Assembly (NCBI GenBank): GCA_905183005.1
Contig: CAJJDO010000114.1
Span: 67,327-131,326 of the forward strand
Direction of reading: 5' to 3'
From: Paramecium pentaurelia
Lineage: Eukaryota > Ciliophora > Oligohymenophorea > Peniculida > Parameciidae
Length of the DNA stretch: 64,000 bases
The notes under the pieces are model-generated. The model saw only the letters and a list, made by a program, of their open reading frames with translations. It did not search any database and had not been told where the DNA came from. Position 1 is the stretch's first letter, and each line of letters begins with the position of its first letter. Shown one piece after another: positions 49,570-62,006 of the stretch. A program made the translations under genes and the position numbers.

Positions 49570-50464
49570 TTAAATAATTAATGTAATCATATTTGATGAA
49601 AATATGCAAATAATACACATTCATCTGAATTTTAAATTGCAACTTGCATTTTAATTATTCATACTTAGAAATTGATACATATGAAGAAATTCTCCTCATT
49701 AGAATAGAAAAATAACAATCATAATGATTTATAAATAACTTATTCTTTAAAACAACAGCAATTTTCTACAAAATTATTACTTAATTGTAAAAATAAATAA
49801 GAATCCTTAAAATCTTTATGTTTATGATATTCTTTTTTAATATTCAATCAAAACATATATTCATATATTAGATTTTTATATAAGGTGAAATCAAACTTAA
49901 ACTTAAACTTAATCTTTTTTTCTTATATTCTTTTATTATTTTAAATTATTAATTACTTATCAAACACACTACACTATTTTAAATAAATTAAATAATGAAA
50001 TTCTGTCTGATACTCAAATATATCATCTCAAATATTTTAATCTTTTTATAAAATGATGTTATTAATAACAATTTTTAATCTAGAATCTAAAGGATTTATT
50101 ATTATTTCCATTTTTATTAATTGCAATATTAAAATTATTACAATTTCTTAAGCTTAAGTAAATAATGTATTTACCATATATTTACAATAAGATTAATTTT
50201 TTTTTAAATAGCTAATAAATAATAAATATTTAATTTTTAATTCAACTTAATTCAATTTAATTCATCTGAGACTATTGAATCTTATTATTATTTATCTTAT
50301 ATAAAAATATTCATTATCTTTAATTATTTTATGTATTAAATTATCATTATGTACCTTGAATCTTTAGATATACTATTAAAATTAATATAAGATATATAAT
50401 AATATATATAAACAATATTTAGTAGATTAATACTTAATGAGAATTCAATATATATAAATAATTT
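49570..50464. other. 895-bp AT-rich spacer with short repeats
   Basis: Lies between two minus-strand genes. Near 49895-49915 there is a short run of ACTTAA hexamers, and near 50240-50265 a run of TTCAA/TTTAA-type units; both are simple AT-biased repeats without a recognised role. No coding frame with an intron or motif was found. It should hold the promoter of the CBM20-TPS gene. Confidence 0.5.
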
Positions 50465-51226
50465 TCAATTTAATTTAGGTTTCTTAATAAATTATAAGGA
50501 TTTGTTGTACAAATCATAAGTATCCTTTATTGACAATTGGAGATCATCTGTTTTTATAACATTACCGAGTTCCTAAATTTATATATTATCTAAATTACTT
50601 CTTCTAAACTGTCTAATTATTTTTAGAAATCTAATTTTGAGACATGTTCCAGAAACTTATTAAACTCGGGAATTTCTTTGGCAGATTTCATTGTGATTTC
50701 TAATTTTTGCATTTCTTGAGCCATTTCATCTTTAACACTATTCATATCACTAAAGCATTTATAGAAATTTTAAAAGCAATGATCTAATTCAGGATTATGT
50801 TTTTCTTGTTTAAGATGTTAGGCAATTTTAGGAATTGATTATTCATAAATTTCTTGAAAGTAATGATTTAATTAATCAGATTTTTATTATGATTTTCCAA
50901 ATAATAACTGGATTTGTGTATTTCTTAAGAAAACCTAACTTTGTTCTTAAAGTTCTTTATATTCTTATAACTATTGATTTAAACCAGCCACCTTAAATTA
51001 TGATAGATATATACTTTGTTTTCCAAAAGGTCAACATACATCTTTTTTCTTTTTCTACTATTTTTTGCAGATTCTCTATTTTTTACAAGTTTCATTCTTT
51101 CACGAACAATGATCTCTTAATCAGTCAATGCTAAATTTAAATTTGATTTTTCTAACCCCTCTATCCTCTCTTCTTTGGTTTATAGTCGAATGAATGATCA
51201 AGAAAGTCATAATAATCATTATCCAT
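50465..51226 (-). CDS. bZIP transcription factor, 228 aa
   Basis: Read minus from ATG 51226; introns at 51131-51156 (26), 50992-51014 (23) and 50573-50598 (26); exons total 229 codons, TGA 50465-50467. The basic region MKLVKNRESAKNSRKRKKM contains the DNA-contact signature N-x2-S-A-x2-S-R. A short leucine zipper follows directly (YVDLLENKVAGLNQQLQEYK), split by intron 2. The remaining 130 residues are helical and polar with LDHCFQNFYKCFSDMNSVK. It should bind DNA as a dimer in the nucleus; target genes unknown. The zipper is only about three to four heptads. Confidence 0.92.
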
Positions 51227-51500
51227 GTTTTAATTTTATTTTACTTTGAATTTTAGTATTCTAATTGACGAATATATATTTGAGGATGTTACGTATTATA
51301 TTTAAATTAAAATTTTATTTGATGATGTTATAATTACTCAATCATAACTAAACTCAAAAATAATTTAATATAAAATGAATCAAACTCATTAATACTTAAA
51401 AATTTATATACAAAATATTAATAAAATACATGATAACCTATAAATATATATTTGATTATTCATAAACATTCATTAAAATGATTAAAAATAAAAAAAAGAA

Positions 51501-54500
51501 TCAAATATTTTATAATTTTTCATCTCCTGCTGATAAAATAAGCTTAATATCTTCACCTTATAATGAAAAAGGTTATTAACTTTTGTAGATTGGAAGTTCT
51601 AAGTTGGAATTATAATGACTTTCATTAGTAATATGATGTTATTTGATAATTCTCTAACAATTATCAGTTACCTCATCACAAGATCCTTCGAAACCATCAG
51701 GTTCAATAAGATGATTTGGATTTCTATTATTACTAAAAATAAATAATGATATCCAAATATTACTTTTATTATAATTCACTATCTAAAGAGATAGCCTCAT
51801 CAGAAAACTGATTTTATTTCATGGCTAATTTCTTTATTAGAATCTTGCTATAAGATTCCCAAGTCTTATATAAGATGAGAACTGTTAAATAATCATGAAG
51901 AATATTGAAATTAGCTTTAAGTTGAAGATTAGAACTGATGTTGGATCTTTCAATATGTCTATTCTTTCTATAATACATGAGACGAAGTTAAGTTTCTTTA
52001 TTATATTATTTAATTTGTTTAATTGAATCTGGTGTTCCTTCTTTGAATACTTCAGCATGAAATTTAACTCTAAATAATTCATAAATCAATTAATTGTATT
52101 GTATATATCCATAATGATCACTAGATATTGATAAAATAATACCATTTTAATTTGAAAGATGATGCTATTTTAGCAACATCCCATAAATTTTCATCCTTAC
52201 TCCCTCCCAAAGGTTTTCCAATATCCAATAAAAAACGACAAAGGAATTTATAATGCATAGTTTGTCCTTGTGTTTCTGAAGAGTACTTACACCAAATTGT
52301 CTTAATTTTATCAATATTCTCCACATAAGTTTGTATTGGTGAATTTTACAATTAAAAGAAAGACTCAAATTGCTCAACTAAACTTAATAAAAATAAAGTG
52401 AGCAAAACATAAGTAGAAAAGAACATAAATAAAAAGAAATAAATCTAACTATAGAATGTACCACAATATTTAGGATCTTCCCAACATAAAGGATTATGAT
52501 GCATTGTATCTGTCATAATAGTTCTCCAATCATCTCCAGATGCACATTTGAATAAAGTCATCATTCCATTTGCAGCATTCATAAAATTTAATTAGTCATC
52601 CAATACTTAACCAGAATCTATTGTTCCATAAAGTTAACAACCAAATAATGTAAATACCAGCATTGTTATTATTAAGATTGAAAAAATCTTTCCTAAATAT
52701 GGTAAAGCAAACAAAATCACATTAATTAGTCTTTATAGATTTATAAATCCTTAAAATATCAATATTATTCTCAGACTTCTTAATGCAAAAAACAATCTTA
52801 ATAATTAATAACCTTAATCATTAGGATTTGATTTATAATATATCATTATCCAATCAGCTGAATAATCAGCAATCAAATCTATTGTTGCTATGACAACCAA
52901 AAAAAAATAGAATCTTCTCCATTAATTATCAAAGTATCTATTTACACCTAAAGCCAAAAACAATAACAAAACCCAAATAAAATAAGTCACACTCAATCCA
53001 TTATGTATATTATTGATAGTTCTGAAATATTCATCTGTCATTGTGGATGTAAACATTAAAAGAATTATAAAATCAACCCACAATAAGAAAAAGAGAAATT
53101 TTTAGATTGTCATACTATTAGTAATATCTGAGGCAATTTTTCTAATACCACTAGTAGGAGGAGTAGAGAAAGTAGGAAAATCATGTATTAACATATCTGA
53201 AATCTTTTTGAATTCTTTTTGAGATTATGTAACTTCACTATTTTCAATCTCTTTCTAATTCTTCTTTAAATTTGTATATAAAACTCCTGTAAATAAACTT
53301 AAAAAAAACATTGATCCTATAAAAACGAAAATTAAAAAGAATATGTATGTTACAATATAAGAATTAAATCCTTATGGACCTATTTCAGCAAATTAACTAT
53401 TCTCAGCTACTTAATAAATTTCACCCCATCCATCTAAAGTTGCAGTCACAAATAATGTTGGAATTGCTATAGTAATATTATCGAAATTATGTTTATAATT
53501 AACCCAAATCCTACCTTCTTTTAAACATGTCTCTCTGTTAACTTCAAATTACATCTTATCTTCACAATATCCAAATTATTATTCATACAATATTATTCCA
53601 TATACTCCAAATATCATCCATACGGAAAGTAAAGTAATCAGTACATTAAAAATATCAAAAAGTGATCTACCTATTGCTTCTCTTAAATTAGTTAACCAAC
53701 TCAACCTATACATTAATTTCATTGGTCTAAAATAACCTAAATAAAGTAAAATCTTTAAAATTGGTTTAAAATCATCAGGGTTACTGCCAAATGCAATGAT
53801 ATTTGATACTTAATAAATAAAATCCAGAACTTAAAATGTTGATACTAAATAAGATCCATTATCCATATAAAGTCCTTTAGCAATAACATTAAATATAGTA
53901 TCAGCCAATTAGATGATATTGCAAGAAAATTAAATAGTATCTGGATATGATTCACTATCTTACTCAAAATCATTATAGGTTTTAAGTATAAAAGCAATAA
54001 TTGACAAATAAGTAACAATATCCATTAAATATATATATATTTATGAACTAGTTAAATGAGTACAAACAATTCTAAATGGATTTTCTTTATCAAATAAAAA
54101 TAGAGATTATTCACATTCAATACCTTCATATAATTTTGGATTTTTTGATAATAATTTCTTATTTATTTATTCTAACTTATAAATTATAATAAATTACTTA
54201 TGGATTTTATAAGATTGTATATTAAATTTGGTTTAGATTTACCAGAATCTTCTTAAGGGATATTTTTATTTGAATCTATAATTTCTTCAATTGTATCTGC
54301 TAAATTCATTTACATATCATCTGAATTTTGTGTTATATGTTATAATTATTCATTAATATTCTTTTTTATTTCATTCTAAATTTCTTCTATTGGCTAATTT
54401 AAATACTTTCCAAAACCATCTAACAATACTGCCATAACTAATCCATAAGTCAAATAATTTAAAATTAAAACTAAAGAAAAAGAATAAATAATAGAAAAAG

Positions 54501-57500
54501 TGTGATCTATGTCACTGCCAATTACATAAACACCATACCAATCATCATTAGTCATTATGTTGAATATAGTCATAAAAGATTTGAAAATGTTTTCATATGA
54601 ATGTAATTATCCTAATGAATCTAATTAATCAAATTTTCCTACAAACATTTCCATTCCTATTAAAGCATACATGAATATGACTAGAAACATTAAAAATGCC
54701 AAATAAATATATTAATCAAATGTCATAGAAGCAATATGTCCAATTGTAATTGCCATTCTATTATATTTTAGACATCTATAAAATAATAAACATTTAGTCC
54801 CTCTAATTAATCTTAAATTCTATTCACTTAAAGTAGTCATATAATCACTCATTGTCAATTCAAAAAAGTTTAAAATTACTATAGCTGATTACAATATCAT
54901 ATCAGCTGATCTTAATATATCTTTTAATTTAAATCCCACAAATCTCATTACTAATTCACAGCATAACAAAATTGTTGAAATATCTTCAACTGTCGATATT
55001 ATAGAAATGTCTACTATTCCTTAAAGAGATAAAAATGTGAAATTATTCAGAATAACTAAATCAAAAAAGAATTAACTAAATCTAGTAGTAACTATTATGT
55101 ATGCATATTTTTATGACATTATATATATTCCCTTAAAACCCTTTATCCATATAATTATATCTACTTTATTAAGCATCATTAAAATTGAATGAAATTTCTT
55201 CATTCTAAATTTATTAACTCCAAGAACATCTTTTCCTGACCAATTATGTTTACATATTGTTTTTTAATGTTAATATTCTTTCATTCTCATTCCTTCATAT
55301 TTAAATTAATTAGAAACCACATTATGAATAATTATTGGAATTTTTTAATTAATTTTTTCTTATACACCTTCATAATTAGTGTAATATCCTTAAATGAAAA
55401 CATAAGGCTTTCCACTTTTATATATAGTAAATTATTTAAACACAATTTCACAAATACCTGATTGAGCCAATTTAGAATGCTTATCAACAAGTTTATCAAA
55501 TTAAATTAGAGAATCTGCTGAATCTTCTATTTTCTTTTATAGTATACTCACAAATGGAGATTGAGTTTTGCTTTTGGTAGGGAAGAGAGACTTATTGAGA
55601 TTTGTTTTATTGAATTAGTTTTACTTTTTTAATTTTATTTGGTGATAGATCATTTTAAACTTCGTGGCTCTAATCTTATCTAAATTGAATAGTTTTTCTT
55701 ATTAAATTATATCCTATTAATCGCTAAAAATTAGGAAATATATTAAAATACATTAATTTTAGTAGAATCTCATTTTATGATGTGAAATTCTATTTAACTT
55801 CCTTATTAACTTAAGGTTATAATCTAGAAAATTGTATTCCCTTCAATTTTTCAATCACTTACATATTAAACTCATCTTCTGTGTAATTCTTTATTTTGAT
55901 CTTCTTAATTAATTCATCTAAGATATAAAATTTTGGTAATAAAAATCTCTTCCAAGTAAAACTTGTAACAAAATCAACAAATGGTAGTTTGATAATCCCA
56001 CTTTCCAATTATTTTTATCTAGCAGATAGAGTTCTAGTAGTTTGATATGATTTTTTGAAATTAGATGGATCTTCTATAGCATAATTTCCAAATGAATTTT
56101 CATTAAGTAGAGTTCTATAATTCTTAATTACTTTATAAATTCCAATATCTCTCAAATGTGCTACATCTAAAGTTTCTAATAGATCTCTTTCTGGAAACTC
56201 TTCTTCTTCTTACAATCTCTTATGAATTTCCATTTCCTCCTCATGTTGTTTATTTTCTTCAGTAGCTTCTGAATAATGTACTTTCAAGACTGCAATAACT
56301 ATATTAAATCCAAAGAATCCCCCAATAAATATAATTAATAAGTAATATAACCAAATCCAAGGATGAAATATCCTCATTGTATAAAACATAACCCAACTCC
56401 AATCATCCATTGTAATGGTTCTCAAAATTTATCCTAAGGATCCAATTAAATTATTAAAGGATGTTGGCATTTTAGGTGTATACTCACTATACATACATTA
56501 CATATCATCAGGACATCTGTCCTAATGACATTGAACCCAATCATCTGTCTCATCTCCATTTTCGTATTAACATCTATAATTAAACAAACCTTAAAATAGA
56601 AATATTCCCATTGATGCAAAGATCAATGAAAATAATATTACTATCATTAAAGCTTCAATAAGATATTTAAATGATTGCTTTAATGCTGTCAACATTACAT
56701 TCAAACCTTAAAAGATGTTTGTTAAATACATCAATAATGTAACTAATCTTAAAGGAGAAACATCTATAATGATAACTTCTGGGTAATAGATATTCATAGC
56801 TGTAAAGAAAATCAAAATAAAATCATAAATGTTTTCCATATTTCTAAAGAAAGCATAATCATTAAAGAATATTCCACTTGCTATTATTCTCAATCCTATT
56901 TCTGAAATAAATAGTATCATCACAGCTTCTTCAATATTATCTGTATCAGTTCTTCCATTAGTTTTAACAACTATATATAAAACAACATTAAAGAGAATGA
57001 GAAAGGTCATTAGAATCTTAAAAAATACATTATTAACTATTTTCCTTGCTAATATTGGAATACAATATATAAAGAATAAAAGATATTTCCTCATCTAAAG
57101 AAAAGCCATATTGTCATTATATTTCTAAATATTTAGAGAACCTTACTTGTAATTCATAATTCAATCTTTCAAATTCTGATAATTTGACTAATCTAACATA
57201 ATAAGGATCTTTCATTGTATCTCTTTTAATCAATTTTGAATGTCTGCGTATAATTTTTTCATATTCTACATCATTAAAATACTCAGGCTATGGTTCTATT
57301 TATTTTTATTGATTGAAAGCATTTAATAGATTCATAGAGATACCAGGTTTTTCTGGTTCTGGTTCTTGTTTTAATTCTTTATTCTATTTTTAAGAAGATG
57401 ATTTAAGTAATCTTGAATACAAATGAATTGACTTATGTAAAGTATGTCTATTAATTCTATCTTCAATATGATCTTCTCTTCTTATACTTTCAAGGGAGTA

Positions 57501-57816
57501 TTCTGATATTTTTTAATTTTCAAAATCATTCTCATAATTGTTTTCATTAGGTAATTTAGAGCTTTAATAAAAATAAAATTTACTCTTCTTATTGAATCCT
57601 ATTGGATTAAACATTTTCGTTTTAATAATATTGTTTATTATCTTCTCTGCTTGTGAAGTTTTATTTTGATGGAGTTTCATATGGATGAGAATGATTAATA
57701 CTATCATTAATTAATAATACAGACTTATCATATGAGAGATTACGTTTTTCATTCTAAACCTAATTTTTGTTATTTATTATAGGCTAAACTTAATTATCTG
57801 TTCTTTCTTTTTTCAT
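51501..57816 (-). CDS. Four-domain voltage-gated cation (Ca2+-type) channel alpha subunit
   Basis: 2054 residues, read minus from ATG 57816 (an internal ATG at 57614 is out of frame with exon 1 and was rejected). Introns: 57562-57583, 57125-57146, 55724-55751, 54172-54197, 52121-52142 and 51733-51763; exons total 2055 codons. Four homologous six-helix repeats are visible. The pore loops read TMDDW (about residue 451), TNDDW (1064), TLDGW (1428) and SGDDW (1728), aligning with TxEx(W) of Ca2+ channels. After repeat IV comes an EF-like CDHYGYIQYNQLIYELF segment and a pre-IQ-like YYRKNRHIERS helix. Paramecium ciliary Ca2+ channels drive the action potential and ciliary reversal; this gene is a candidate of that class, but NALCN-type or other four-domain channels cannot be excluded. 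Confidence 0.93.
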
Positions 57817-58048
57817 ATAATTAAATTATATAAATAATCTCATATAAGTACACTTTCATCTTAGTGTGAAATTAATGATAAATCAATTATTTTATTGGTT
57901 TTAGAATAATAAGAGTATATAATATATGTGATTGGTATATTTTAATTTGAATATCTGGTTAAAATTAATATTAGTATTTTGATATATATATATATTGTTA
58001 TATTTTATTAGATTATTTAGAAATTTACATTTAATTTGAAATGCTAAA

Positions 58049-58609
58049 ATGAAAATAAGAGTCATTAAAATGAACTAAACATCTAAAAAACCTTTTCATT
58101 TACTTTTAGATTATGGAAATTATTTATTATTCTTTCTATTATATGGAATTATCATTTTAGATACATTTTCTAAGTCATTTATCATAATTTTATGAACATA
58201 GTACAAGTAACTTATATTAATATTAGATCTTTATTATTAAATTGAAATTTTTATCTAATTATAACCATATTCCCAATTTTTGACATTTCCAAAGATTTTC
58301 ATGGTTAAACATTCTCCATGAATTGTTAATATTTTCATTTGAGAATTTACATCATATTATGCAATAATTATTATTATTACATTATTCATATATTCATTCA
58401 AACAATTATGATTAATTCATATAATCTTAGTATAAATTCAACTAAATTTGAAAATAAAACCTTTAACTGTAGCTTTTACACTTAGTATATTATTATCCAT
58501 TTCATTAATAATTTTTTAGTTTAATTTATCAACATATAAAAATTCTAATGTCTTAATCTACCCAAGACAATATATATTGATAATTAATAAAATTAACATT
58601 AATTAATGA
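58049..58609 (+). pseudogene. Decayed or mis-modelled membrane-protein frame
   Basis: One reading frame from ATG 58049 to TGA 58607-58609 encodes membrane-protein-like sequence at both ends (GNYLLFFLLYGIIILDTF early; PLTVAFTLSILLSISLIIFQ late) but is interrupted by four in-frame TGA codons between. No set of 20-34-base introns that I could find removes them all; a 28-base GTCATT...CATAG and a 26-base GTACAA...TTAG are candidates around the first. It is either a pseudogene or a gene whose splicing I could not solve. Its last TGA overlaps the ATG of the aminopeptidase gene. Confidence 0.3.
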
Positions 58610-60616
58610 TCTTATTGGTGATATCATCTATTATATGCTCACATGCATACGAGATTGATGTGAATACCTTTTCTAACTATTTGGATGTTCAAAATAGACA
58701 TCTTCATTTAGAATGGTTGTTGAACATGGATAAGAAATACATCAATGCTTCATCTTCTTATTCATTTTAAGTTGTAGGTCGTTCAATAAACAAAGTATAG
58801 ACATTACTTTATTCTAGATTTCCCTTGATATCTATAAACTAAATATCTATTCTACATACCTTTAAAATGGAATATTACTTCCACATACAATTGACAGTCC
58901 ATATGCTGACTCTGATCAAGGTCAACGCCTAAATATTCAACTAGATAGAACTTATTACAGAGGTGAATATATAGAATTATCAATCAAATACTCTATTGAT
59001 TCTAGATCCAGATCCATTAGCTTCATGACAAAAGAATAAACTTCCACTAAAAGTACTATTATCTCTAACTTTAGCTATGCCATATCTATTTTCATAATGT
59101 GAAGATGCAAACTGTAGAGCATTGGCTCCTTTATAGGACACTCCAGCAATCAAGTAAACTTACACTGCTACCATCATATACAAAGATACTGAGGCAAAAG
59201 ATGTTTTCATGTCAGCCGATGAAAGTAAAGATCAATTTAAAATTCTTAATAAACCACTAGATGAAGCTACATTTAATTGGAAATATAAATATTTTATTCA
59301 AAATGTCCCTATTCCAAGTTATCTTATTGCTATTGTGGCAGGTAACATTTAAAAGGTTCCAACAAGTGCTGGAATTAGAACATTTTTGGTAAGTGAACCT
59401 GATAAAATTGCTGCCTACGCTGAAGAATTAAAAGAAATGGAATAATTCTTATAAGCAATTGAACAATATATTGGACCCTATACATGGGGTACTTACACTT
59501 TAGTAATTTAACCTCCTTCATTCCCAATTGGTGGTATGGAGAATCCACTTTTAACATTTGCTAATCCTTCAATCATGACAGGAACAGGAAGTGGTTTAGC
59601 AGTAACCATTCACGAAATGGCACATTCCTGGTTTGGTAATACAATCACATGTGTTAATTGGGCAAATATGTGGATTAATGAAGGATTTACAGTATTTCTA
59701 GAGAGAAAAGCATCTTTAATTCATTATAAGATTCCTGATGATATTAAATTAAATGCTATCATAGGAAATACATCTATGTATTCAGATATGCTTGGTTATG
59801 GATTAGAGAGTAATTTTTCTTCATTACATCCTGATACAACAGGACTTAATCCAGATGATTCTTTCAGTGAAATTCCTTATGAAAAAGGATATCAATTTTT
59901 AACTTATTTAGAATCTATAGTAGGGGAAGTAGACTTTTAAAACATGCTTAGAGCATATTTAGCATAATACAAATATTAATCTATTGATCAAAAAGAATTT
60001 TAGAACTTTTTATTAAGATACTTATAAGAATAAGGTGTAGATGATTATTCTACAAAGAGATATAAGATTTTAGAAAATTGGAATAAATGGGTATATTCTC
60101 CAGGATTACCACCAGTATTTCTTGATTTTTCAACCAATAAGCTTACTTAAGCTTTAGATTATTCTAATGCTTATATTACAGCTGATGGTAAATAACCACC
60201 AAATTGGTAAGATTATAAAACTTTTTTGCATACATAAAAGTTAGTTTTCTTAGAAGATCTTTTTAAGAAAGCAGAAAGCAATTTATTAAAATTGAATGTT
60301 GTTAATTAAATTGATAAGGATCTACATTTAACTGAAGAGAATGATTATGAATTGAAGTTTAGATGGTTTAGAGCAATTTTAACAGTAGGAGACAAAACTA
60401 GATTTGCATAGGTAGCAGATTTTCTTGGATCTATAGGAAGAGGCAAAATGGTTTATCCAGTTTATAGAGCTTTAAATTAATTGGATCAGTATTAGTTTAT
60501 AGTATTTTAGTGATTTTGCTGTTTAAACATTCCGAAGTCATGAAGCATTCTATCATCCAATAGCTAGAAATAACATAATAAACATCCTTGGATTAAAAGA
60601 CTCATTTATATAATGA
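58606..60616 (+). CDS. M1 family zinc aminopeptidase, LTA4H-like, with signal peptide
   Basis: 647 residues. Introns 58795-58817 (23), 59053-59074 (22) and 60489-60510 (22); exons total 648 codons, TGA 60614-60616. The start gives a signal peptide (MILLVISSIICSHAYE). Family landmarks follow in order: LDIYKLNIYSTYLQNG, LFSQCEDANCRALAPLQDTP, the substrate motif GGMENPLLTF (GxMEN), zinc site HEMAHSWFGN with the second Glu in NEGFTVFLERK, then the helical C-terminal domain. Zinc ligands (two His, one Glu) and the catalytic Glu are intact, so it should be active. Relatives are cytosolic leukotriene-A4 hydrolase/aminopeptidase B; the signal peptide suggests secretion, a phagosome or another lumen here. 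Confidence 0.95.
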
Positions 60617-60635
60617 AAATAAATCAATATATTTT

Positions 60636-61410
60636 ATGTAAGGATTAATTGACATCGAACCAAAACAATATTTAGATTTCATTCTTCATGAGAGTTTAAT
60701 AGCAAGTACTACTCTCAATATTTTCAACTTGACTCCTAATAGTATATCCTTCAAAGTAACCATACTCTCATCACAAGATCAAAACTACAACACCAAATAT
60801 GTTTTAAGTTAAACCTAGTATGGGGATCATTTAACCAAACAGTTAAGCATCCATTGATATAACCACAACGTTGCCAATAAAAGAAGAGAACAAATTAAAC
60901 TCTAAATTTCAAATAAATGCTAGCACAATTGAACAAAATGATGAATAGGGTATATAATCTATATAAAAACAAAGATCTGGCTAACTTTTGGAAATATAAA
61001 GATGCATCATTTATTTAATAAGTATAAGTGAAAAGTAGACTTAAACTTCAAGAAATAAAACAAGAGATAATTCAATAAGAATTGCAATAAAGTGTGATTT
61101 CAGAGACACATGAAAATGTGAGTTAAATGTATTAATCAGTTATTGATTAATAATCTAAAGAAAAAGATGAAGAAATTTAGAGATATTAAGAACAAATTGA
61201 TTCTTTAGTAAGTTCTATATATATATTTATAGTAAAAAGAACTTTCTGATTATCAATTGATGTTAAAGAGTGTGAAATAATAAGAAGTGGCTATCAAACA
61301 TCATGGTATATTATATTTCTTATTTCTAAATAGGTAATAAATTTGAATTGAAACAAGTGTTGATCATTGCTGCAATATCGCTCATTTTAGGATTTATATT
61401 TGGAAAATGA
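60636..61410 (+). CDS. VAP-type MSP-domain ER membrane protein, 224 aa
   Basis: VAMP-associated-protein homologue. The N-terminal MSP domain (about 1-120) has LIDIEPKQYLDFIL, then NISFKIKTTTPNMFQVKPS-like sequence and GIIQPNSQASIDI, which form the FFAT-binding immunoglobulin fold. A coiled coil (SQMYQSVIDQQSKEKDEEIQ) and a single C-terminal helix (VLIIAAISLILGFIFGK) follow, as in VAPs that tether the ER to other membranes. Introns: 60756-60777 (22), 60950-60974 (25), 61208-61232 (25) and 61306-61333 (28); exons total 225 codons. Its ATG lies only 19 bases after the aminopeptidase stop. Confidence 0.93.
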
Positions 61411-61431
61411 TTAATTAAAATTATCAATTAA

Positions 61432-62001
61432 ATGGGAACAATTACTATTGGGAATTGTTAATGTTAATGCTACATTAATTATGTTTCTTGTGATTGTTCA
61501 TGTGATCAAAATGAAATACGTACAAATAGAAGCAATCGATTCACAGAATAATCTACTAGAAATCGTTCCAAAAAACGTTCTCCAGGTGATTCATCAGATC
61601 GGCAATCTAAGTTTTCTTCAACACGGAAACCAACTAGTCGTAGCAAATCATCTAACTCTGACAAATCCATTTACTTGCTTTCTGACTATTGTAATATCAC
61701 AACAGAATCATTAAAGTAAAAAAAGAAGCGTAAACCTCATCCAACCTTCATTAAGTCAAGATCGTTATACATCTTTGAAGCTGATACTGATAAGAACCTT
61801 TCTAATAATGTTGAATAGAGTTCCAATCCACTTTCCTTATCAGATATTGGAACTGTAAACAGACCTAAGATGTAAAGTATGGACAAGGGAGTTCTAAAAA
61901 AACCAACAGAATAAGTTTAGTAGAAAAAATATGTCAAATGGAATCTACCTTAACATTATCTGAGATAAAATAAGCAATATCAGTAGGAATTTTATTCATG
62001 A
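61432..62001 (+). CDS. Ser/Arg-rich basic protein with N-terminal Cys cluster, 189 aa
   Basis: Unrecognised, intronless; ATG 61432 to TGA 61999-62001. The first 27 residues hold seven cysteines in two CxC groups (NCQCQCY and CDCSCDQ). A long Ser/Arg/Lys-rich, probably disordered region follows (RSKKRSPGDSSDRQSKFSS, STRKPTSRSKSSNSD) and ends in a basic Gln-rich tail. Base composition is less AT-rich than its neighbours, with codons such as CGG, CGT and TCC in the middle part. It starts 21 bases after the VAP stop and ends 5 bases before the convergent gene's stop. Possible roles are metal binding, palmitoylation or an SR-type nuclear protein; none is proven. Confidence 0.65.
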
Positions 62002-62006
62002 TTATA

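Noticed and set aside
57562..57614. ATG at 57614 as the start of the four-domain channel
   Set aside because: It gives a different frame that bypasses the 22-base intron at 57562-57583; starting at 57816 and splicing makes the exon sum divisible by three and gives a better N-terminus.
61940..61971. 32-base GTCAAA...CTGAG intron near the end of the Ser/Arg-rich gene, leading to a longer hydrophobic C-terminus
   Set aside because: The extension would run antisense through the gene at 62007-62719, and the simple frame already ends in TGA at 61999.
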